A DNA stretch of 64,000 bases. Origin: Auanema rhodensis. Its lineage: Eukaryota; Nematoda; Chromadorea; Rhabditida; Rhabditidae. The translations under genes and the position numbers were made by a program. The stretch spans positions 7,574,131 through 7,638,130 of the forward strand of contig OZ059894.1 of NCBI GenBank assembly GCA_964057225.1. The letters run 5' to 3'. This document shows positions 59,707-64,000 of the stretch, in pieces. How positions within the stretch are numbered: position 1 is the first letter of the stretch; the number at the start of each line of letters is the position of its first letter. Below the pieces are notes generated by a model. It was given only the letters and a program-made list of their open reading frames with translations, ran no database searches and had not been told where the DNA came from.

Positions 59707-62567
59707 GAACTATATTCTTCAAATATTGTAACTATTGAATTCTAATAAAGCTGGCGATTTTTACTTCAATGTTTGAATGAGTCAAAAAGAAAAAAAGGCA
59801 ATTACATAACAATAATTGGAATGGTCAAATATTATTTATAGACATGTATAAAGATTAATACAAATGGAGATGTAGAGAATAATTGAAATCATAAACTAAT
59901 TGATATTTAATCTGAAATATAAAAGAAAATGAAAAGAATTTTCTGATAATAAAGGTAAATTTATCTAACATTTCAATACATGATGTTAGAGTTTGATCTT
60001 TTCATAAAAGATGTACAATTAAAATTTTTAAAACAAGATTAATAATAGGCTTATAAAGAGTAAAAATGAAGTAAAAGGTAAGGTAAATGAGAAAGAGAAA
60101 AGGAAAGAAAACATTTTGAACTAAGAACTGAATCAAAAGAAAAATTATTGAAAAGAACATTTACGTGGTTAAGTTGGTTTTGCAGGATTATGAACATAAG
60201 TAAAGCTTAAAATAGTTATAGAAAGGAGCCAAAGTGCTTAAAGAAGACGGAAAAGAATATAATTATGTAAGAACGTGTTATAAAAAGCATATGATAACAA
60301 AGAATATTTCTCCTTTTTTAAAAGACGGAAAAGGTGGAAAATAGCGTCGCTCCTGCTTCCCTACACCCAATGGTTGTTGCGGTCCACTAGCTTGTTAGTT
60401 AGTGTCTGAGAGGATAAATAAGCAAAAAAAAAGTTTTTTCAGTCCCAATTTTTGATATTTGCATGCACGTCATGTCGAATAAAGAATATTTTGATATCGA
60501 AAGCTACAGAGATAGGGGTGGAGCAAAAGATTGAATGATTGAAATCGTTGATATAGATGAGGGGGAAGAGAGGGATAAAAGAGACGGAAAAGCTAAAAGA
60601 GAAAATGAGAAAAAGAAGAGACTAGATAGTTCAAAAAATGTTTTCTGTTTTATTCTTTCATTTTATAAAGATTAATTATACCTGAAATCATGAAAATGTT
60701 TCAAGTTTATATGGATTATCCTATTCGGATGTTATGGATAAAATTATTTTAAATATTTATGTTTATAGTTAAACAAGTAGAATTATAATAAAGAAAATCA
60801 TATATTTTATATCGGAAATACAGTTTTTTTTGAAAATAGCATATGTACTCGAATACTGCATTCATTAGAAATGAGATGAGCTGAACCATAACACAAGAAA
60901 TAGAAGAAGCTAAACGTTTCTTTCTCTTCAAATGGGCCTTGAAATTATTATTTTCATATTGGATGACGAAAAGAAGCTCAGAAATGTGTTGCAATAGTGG
61001 AGACAGTAGTAGCTGTATATGAGATGAGAAATATGTATAAGATTCTCTTTTAATATAAAATTCTTTATTTTAATTAAGAAATTAAGTAAAAAAAAAGAAA
61101 AAATATAAATAGAATTATAAAAATAAATATACTATAATAGATAAAGGAAATGATGAAAAGTAGAATATCTAATATTAATATTCCTTAAGTATATTAGAAT
61201 ATGAACATAGTTGATTTTGAAGATCACATTGAAAACCATATTACTGAAAAGTTTCAGATATGAAGCTAGATTATGAACATGGATTTAATGATTAGAAGAA
61301 TAAAAACTTGAAAATAGACCAATTTTTATAGAAACAAGTGTAAACATTTAGAAAAAAAAATGTTTGTATAAGTTTTATTTTAATTTTATATAATATATAT
61401 AATATTTATTATATATTATATATTTAATGGTGCTCTAGTATGAACGTCTCATCTAATAATAGAAATTGAGACAAACCGGATATTATGATAATCAAAATAG
61501 ATCAAATTTTGTGGCAAATACTTATATACCTTTTCGTATGAAATCAAATATCGAAGCTATTCGTGCATCTGATTCAATATGAAATTATTTTAAAATTAAA
61601 TATCTACCAAACATAAGTTTCTGAATATACCAAATTATTTAATAAACATAATTTTCTTTAGTTTATGAATAATTTAGTAGAGTTTTTCCTTTGTTTAGCT
61701 TAACTAAATATCAATTCAATTAATAACTAATCAAACTTCTTTTTTCTTAATTACAAAAATATCAATTTTTCAATATATAGTATGATATACTATAAAATAT
61801 TTCATAAACTATATGAATACATATATGATGAAGTGCTTACTATAGCTTTTGTATAACAGGCGGAAGTAAATAAAATTAAAATTAAATAATATAAAAACAT
61901 TGAAGAAGTGAAAACAATTTTTCAAGTAGATTCAATTTTTGCAACATTCAACCTAAAATCTAGAAAAAAACCCAATTTTGATAAAACATGGAGGAAGAGA
62001 CTGAGAAGGGGGAAAAGTAAAAAGGAACCAAATGCTGTCTATGAGATATGAATAGACCAATATAGAAGAACATTCATATATGCATGTTGAAATTTTTTTT
62101 CTCATATTCTTGAACTAAAACACAAAACTTTAATTATATTATAATATTATTTATGCATATAGAAGGAAATAGTATTCGAGAATAGACATGCAATTTGTAA
62201 ATGATGTCCTGAATGCAACCCACTTGATGGAACAATATTCATTGAAATGAACTTTGAATTTGCATTGACTTATAGTCTAATTTTCACGTTTTCACGTGTA
62301 CTTGTGCATGGCATTACGTATTGGAGCAAAACATTATATTCAAATTCTTATGTATAGTAAACAATTATATTAAAAAATTATAATGATTCTTACTCAATAT
62401 ACATATTAAGAATAATAATCATCATCACGTACCTATATTATGACAGTACTCATGAGGATGAAGCCGATAACTCGACGATGACGTATCTTGAGAAAATAAC
62501 GGTTGGTCATCATCAACGTGGCAATATGAGGAAGCCCGAACCCTCATATCATTCAGTTTTCGAAAAT
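28608..62567 (-). CDS. kcnl: SK-type calcium-activated potassium channel (KCNN/kcnl family), full locus, 5' end beyond the window
   Basis: The gene encodes a small-conductance potassium channel gated by calcium through bound calmodulin, which hyperpolarises excitable cells. The longest chain I can assemble in the window joins 62567-62433, 56707-56668, 56573-56487, 51984-51879, 45793-45670 and 37560-37434 to the core exons at 31999-28608. Every junction is GT-AG and phase-compatible. The 62433-62567 exon has a phase-1 acceptor, so at least one more exon lies to the right of the window. The N-terminal part is hydrophilic and Ser-rich and varies through alternative first exons at 59106, 57374, 52791, 48017, 41884 and 35621. 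The shortest isoform (35621 exon plus core) would be 552 residues, a usual length for SK channels. Which nematode kcnl paralogue this is cannot be decided here. Confidence 0.92.
28952..29004. repeat. (AT)n microsatellite in a core intron of the SK channel
   Basis: About 53 bp of AT dinucleotides lie in the intron between the exons ending at 28914 and starting at 29078. A shorter AT run sits at 29579-29602 in the next but one intron. Confidence 0.95.
32000..35620. other. Large intron upstream of the SK channel core
   Basis: The intron is AT-rich, with an (AT)n run at 35442-35465. A less AT-rich block at 32640-33010 has no exon with good splice sites. A hairpin-forming repeat is at 34658-34684. 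I see no gene in it. Confidence 0.6.
34658..34684. repeat. Short inverted repeat (hairpin)
   Basis: TGACCAGAT (34660-34668) and ATCTGGTCA (34674-34682) are perfect inverted copies around a 5-nt loop, and the stem extends by two more pairs if a G-U pair is allowed. Confidence 0.7.
35621..35724 (-). CDS. kcnl: Alternative first exon of the SK channel, shortest isoform
   Basis: An ATG at 35722-35724 opens a 34-codon exon ([15 protein letters not shown]...) ending at an AG|GTAAAT donor in phase 2, which fits the phase-2 acceptor of the core exon at 31999. The encoded segment is basic and aromatic, unlike the other N-termini. The 100 bp upstream are less AT-rich than the surrounding intron, as expected near a promoter. 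Confidence 0.7.
37434..37560 (-). CDS. kcnl: Shared internal N-terminal exon of the SK channel
   Basis: This 127-bp exon has a TTGATTCAG acceptor (phase 1) and an AG|GTTGGT donor (phase 2). It encodes a polar stretch with [15 protein letters not shown] at its end. It accepts the phase-1 donors at 41884, 45670, 48017, 57374, 59106 and 62433 and passes on to the core at 31999, so it is the common junction for most long isoforms. Confidence 0.8.
37561..41883. other. Intron of the SK channel gene, no gene seen
   Basis: This stretch holds low-complexity AT-rich DNA, a (TCA)n run near 40282-40298 and a (CTC)n run at 40561-40580. Short ORFs on either strand lack splice context and recognisable motifs. 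Confidence 0.6.
41884..42196 (-). CDS. kcnl: Alternative first exon of the SK channel, 104 codons
   Basis: The ATG at 42194-42196 opens a long Ser-, Asn- and Arg-rich segment ([20 protein letters not shown]...) with an [13 protein letters not shown] stretch that includes a possible acidic dileucine-type sorting signal (EASPLL). The donor T|GTAAGT is phase 1 and fits the exon at 37560. An upstream 5' UTR of more than 100 bp is plausible, since the GC content stays raised to about 42310. Confidence 0.75.
42780..42798. promoter_or_regulatory. GC-rich palindrome upstream of an alternative first exon
   Basis: AGGCGGAG and CTCCGCCT are perfect inverted copies separated by TCG. The element stands out in AT-rich DNA about 590 bp upstream of the 42196 start and may bind a regulator; that role is inference. 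Confidence 0.4.
44909..44969. repeat. (CT)n microsatellite
   Basis: A CT dinucleotide run of about 60 bp has one or two T interruptions. Confidence 0.95.
45670..45793 (-). CDS. kcnl: Internal N-terminal exon of the SK channel
   Basis: The 124-bp exon has a phase-0 acceptor (CATTTAG|GTCTCA) and a phase-1 donor (G|GTTAGT). It encodes [19 protein letters not shown] followed by an Arg- and Pro-containing segment. It links the exon at 51879 to the one at 37560; no ATG is present, so it is internal. Confidence 0.75.
45794..48016. other. Intron between the 48017 first exon and the 45670 exon, no gene seen
   Basis: The interval holds (AT)n near 46438-46470, a long interrupted (CT)n at 46886-46983 and a TGACGTCA palindrome at 47643-47650. 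No coding signal is convincing. Confidence 0.6.
46886..46983. repeat. Interrupted (CT)n microsatellite
   Basis: Nearly 100 bp of CT repeats are broken by TTT at several points. Confidence 0.93.
48017..48116 (-). CDS. kcnl: Alternative first exon of the SK channel ([11 protein letters not shown])
   Basis: The ATG at 48114-48116 opens 33 codons rich in Glu, Ser and Thr, ending at CACG|GTAAGG in phase 1, which fits the exon at 37560 but not the phase-0 exon at 45793. The isoform therefore must skip 45670-45793. Confidence 0.7.
48117..51878. other. Intron and promoter region upstream of the 48017 first exon
   Basis: AT-rich DNA with (AT)n at 49421-49443, (GA)n at 50388-50445, a short (TG)n at 50809-50830 and a CT/AT mixed tract at 50938-51022. 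I see no gene. Confidence 0.6.
50388..50445. repeat. (GA)n microsatellite
   Basis: About 58 bp of AG dinucleotides have AAA interruptions at a fairly regular spacing. Confidence 0.93.
51879..51984 (-). CDS. kcnl: Internal N-terminal exon of the SK channel
   Basis: The 106-bp exon follows a long U-tract acceptor (phase 2) and ends at CAG|GTTAGT in phase 0. It encodes [20 protein letters not shown] followed by an acidic [15 protein letters not shown] stretch. It receives the phase-2 donors at 52791 and 56487 and passes to 45793. Confidence 0.78.
52791..52864 (-). CDS. kcnl: Alternative first exon of the SK channel ([14 protein letters not shown])
   Basis: The ATG at 52862-52864 opens 24 codons rich in Tyr and His, ending at CG|GTAAGC in phase 2, which fits the exon at 51984. 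Confidence 0.65.
52865..56486. other. Intron and promoter region upstream of the 52791 first exon
   Basis: AT-rich DNA with (AT)n at 54508-54534 and a purine-rich GA tract at 55266-55361. Short ORFs lack splice context. I see no gene. Confidence 0.6.
55266..55361. repeat. GA-rich microsatellite
   Basis: About 95 bp of AG repeats are interrupted by AAA, GGGG and GTGAGCG. Confidence 0.9.
56487..56573 (-). CDS. kcnl: Internal or alternative first coding exon of the SK channel
   Basis: Between a TTTTTGCAG acceptor and an AA|GTGAGT donor (phase 2) lies a reading frame that includes an ATG at 56555-56557 ([20 protein letters not shown]). The frame is also open upstream of that ATG through the small exon at 56668-56707, so the segment can be internal or carry the start. 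The donor fits the acceptor at 51984. Confidence 0.65.
56668..56707 (-). CDS. kcnl: 40-bp internal exon of the SK channel
   Basis: A TTTACAG acceptor and a G|GTAGGT donor enclose 40 bp that keep the frame open into the exon at 56573 ([13 protein letters not shown]). The entry phase is 1, matching the donors at 57374, 59106 and 62433. Its small size makes it less certain, and it might be untranslated in some transcripts. Confidence 0.5.
57374..57479 (-). CDS. kcnl: Alternative first exon of the SK channel ([14 protein letters not shown])
   Basis: The ATG at 57477-57479 opens about 35 codons that become strongly basic ([13 protein letters not shown]). The donor is taken as CAA|GTAAAC at 57374; a second GTAAAC a few codons earlier has the same phase 1, so the exact end is open. 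It can join the exon at 56707 or 37560. Confidence 0.6.
57480..59105. other. Intron with one candidate exon
   Basis: Apart from the candidate exon at 58188-58279 and a GA-rich stretch near 58316-58380, the interval is AT-rich and shows no gene. Confidence 0.55.
58188..58279 (-). CDS. Candidate extra first or internal exon of the SK channel
   Basis: A TTTCTTCAG acceptor and a GTG|GTGAGC donor enclose 92 bp with an open frame and an ATG at 58232-58234 ([16 protein letters not shown]). The segment is less AT-rich than its intron. The donor is phase 2 and would fit the exons at 51984 or 31999. Nothing identifies the product, so this is a candidate only. Confidence 0.3.
59106..59196 (-). CDS. kcnl: Alternative first exon of the SK channel ([17 protein letters not shown])
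   Basis: The ATG at 59194-59196 opens 30 codons ending at AGAG|GTTTGT in phase 1, which fits the exons at 56707 and 37560. The segment is Ser- and Pro-rich. Confidence 0.65.
59197..62432. other. Intron and promoter region upstream of the 59106 first exon
   Basis: Besides the GA tract this stretch has a less AT-rich patch at 60341-60412 (GCGTCGCTCC, GTTGCGGTCC) that could belong to a promoter or an untranslated exon. I see no open coding exon in it. Confidence 0.5.
59568..59709. repeat. Long GA-rich microsatellite
   Basis: About 140 bp of AG repeats contain regular GGG and AAA interruptions; the plus strand is almost pure purine. Confidence 0.93.
62433..62567 (-). CDS. kcnl: Most upstream internal exon of the SK channel in the window
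   Basis: The 135-bp exon has a CATTTCAG acceptor in phase 1 and an ATAG|GTACGT donor in phase 1. It encodes [20 protein letters not shown] followed by a Ser- and His-rich stretch. The phase-1 entry shows that coding sequence or another first exon lies upstream, beyond the right edge. Confidence 0.72.
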
Positions 62568-64000
62568 CTGAAATGATTTCAGAGTACGAAATGTAATAAC
62601 ATTATAATCAAAAGACAAAAAAAAAGTCTTTAAGACATACAGATGCGAAAGACAAAAAAAATTTTATGGATTAATGGATTAAAGAAAAATACGATGGAAA
62701 CATTGACTGTTAACTATATGTATGTATATGTATATACATATGTATTTACACATCCACATGTTAGTATAATATAAAGTATTTATAAAAATTTCATATAATA
62801 TGCATATGTATTTTTATATTTTTATTATAATTTTTTCATGTTTTCATTAGTTGTTAAATGTTTCTTTCTTGAAACAAAATAAGGTCAGAATAATTAATTC
62901 ATTATTTACGTTTTGAGACCAAATATCCTTTATTTTTGTTTATTTTAAATTAAATATAATAATATATAGGATTAACGAATAGATTATTTTGAGTAAAATG
63001 AAATTAAGTGAAAAGCTAGACAAGCTAATTAAAAAAATCACTACATGTTTAGATGATCAGCAAGTCAAAAAAATCATTCAAATCATCGTTTTCGAATAAC
63101 TAATTTTCTTTGGCTTAATTTGAAAATTGTCTCAGATTAACTAGAAAGTGGTACTAGAAATGCATGCATAGAAGTAGCTTACATGTGTACATGTGTGTAT
63201 GTATGTATCTATTTATTTTCTTTTTTTTTTCTTATTTCAATTAAAAAAAAGACAATCCTTTTCTAACTATAATATTATAATAGAAAGTATGTATCAATTT
63301 ACATAAAATAATAAATAATGTATTATATGGTGTTGATAACTAAGAGAAAAAAAAGATTTTTCCTTGTCAACGTAATCTATAAAGATTTATAAAGTATTTG
63401 ATTCAATTCTAGACATTCTGCTCCTTTCTATAAAGAATATTTGAGGGTTAAAACAGATAAATTATTAAATAAAGAACAGGTGAAATGTATGAGTTGAAAA
63501 TTAGTAAAATGATATCATTTAAGAAAAGTAGTGAGTCTGTTATATCATATGGAATCATTTTCTTTTAGTAATTTATGTATAATGAAAATCTTTATTTTTG
63601 TTATCAGACCAGATAATTGAATGGTAGCTTTAATCTTTGAATATGATATAACAGCTAATTTTAAATTCAAATAAGATGGATAGAGCTTTCAACTATAATT
63701 TTTATTTTTGTTTAATAAACTTAATAAAACGTTTAAAAATTATAAGATTGTTTTTAGAGAAATTTAGAATTTATTCTAGTAATCTAGATACATACATACA
63801 TCATGTATAATACAAGTACATGTGTATATCATATTTTCATGTTTTAAATTTGAAGAATTCGTCAAAAATTATCATTTAAATCACGTAATAATCAAACAAA
63901 ACGTTAAATTTAAAAAAGAAAAAAACGTAATAAGATAGAAAAAACATTTTTAGATTTGTAAAATAACGTAAGCATCTTATATGAACAACTAGAAGGTAAA
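62568..64000. other. AT-rich intron to the right edge, no gene seen
   Basis: The last 1.4 kb contain only AT-rich low-complexity DNA with scattered ATGTATGT runs. The upstream start of the channel gene must lie further right. Confidence 0.6.

Overview
The window looks like nematode nuclear DNA. It is strongly AT-rich outside genes and tRNAs. Two multi-exon animal genes use U-rich acceptors of the TTTTCAG/TTTTAG type, and cytosolic eukaryotic tRNA-Pro genes are present. The species cannot be fixed from the sequence; a parasitic, perhaps spirurid, nematode is a guess from the base composition.

Positions 1-8831 hold the 3' part of a Ty3/gypsy-type LTR retroelement whose 5' end lies outside the window. 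It has an ORF for a membrane-glycoprotein-like product (2-2893), an intact protease-RT-RNase H-integrase ORF (4141-7839) and a probable 3' LTR (7991-8831). A complete Tc1/mariner-superfamily transposon of the DD37D (maT) type sits exactly at the junction of the two ORFs (2872-4174) and carries an intact transposase on the minus strand.

Positions about 8902-23303 are the most striking part: 57 tandem copies of a 253-bp unit, each with one tRNA-Pro(TGG) gene. The tRNA starts fall at 9057 + 253n (n = 0 to 56) with no net length change anywhere. Most tRNAs are canonical, but 13 carry stem or T-loop changes. The last third contains a tandem duplication of a block of 13-14 units, so the array is evolving by unequal exchange.

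Positions 24115-27498 (+) are a 15-exon gene for a 12-TM major facilitator of the SLC49/FLVCR type, about 517 residues.

Positions 28608-62567 (-) and beyond the right edge hold a small-conductance calcium-activated potassium channel gene (KCNN/SK, nematode kcnl family). Fifteen compact core exons (28608-31999) encode S1-S6, the SIGYGD filter, the calmodulin-binding domain and the C-terminal tail. A 30-kb upstream part has scattered N-terminal exons, at least six of which begin with their own ATG. Their splice phases all fit, which predicts many N-terminal isoforms. The large introns contain microsatellites and a few small inverted repeats, and I see no other gene in them. The two cellular genes converge on the interval 27499-28607.
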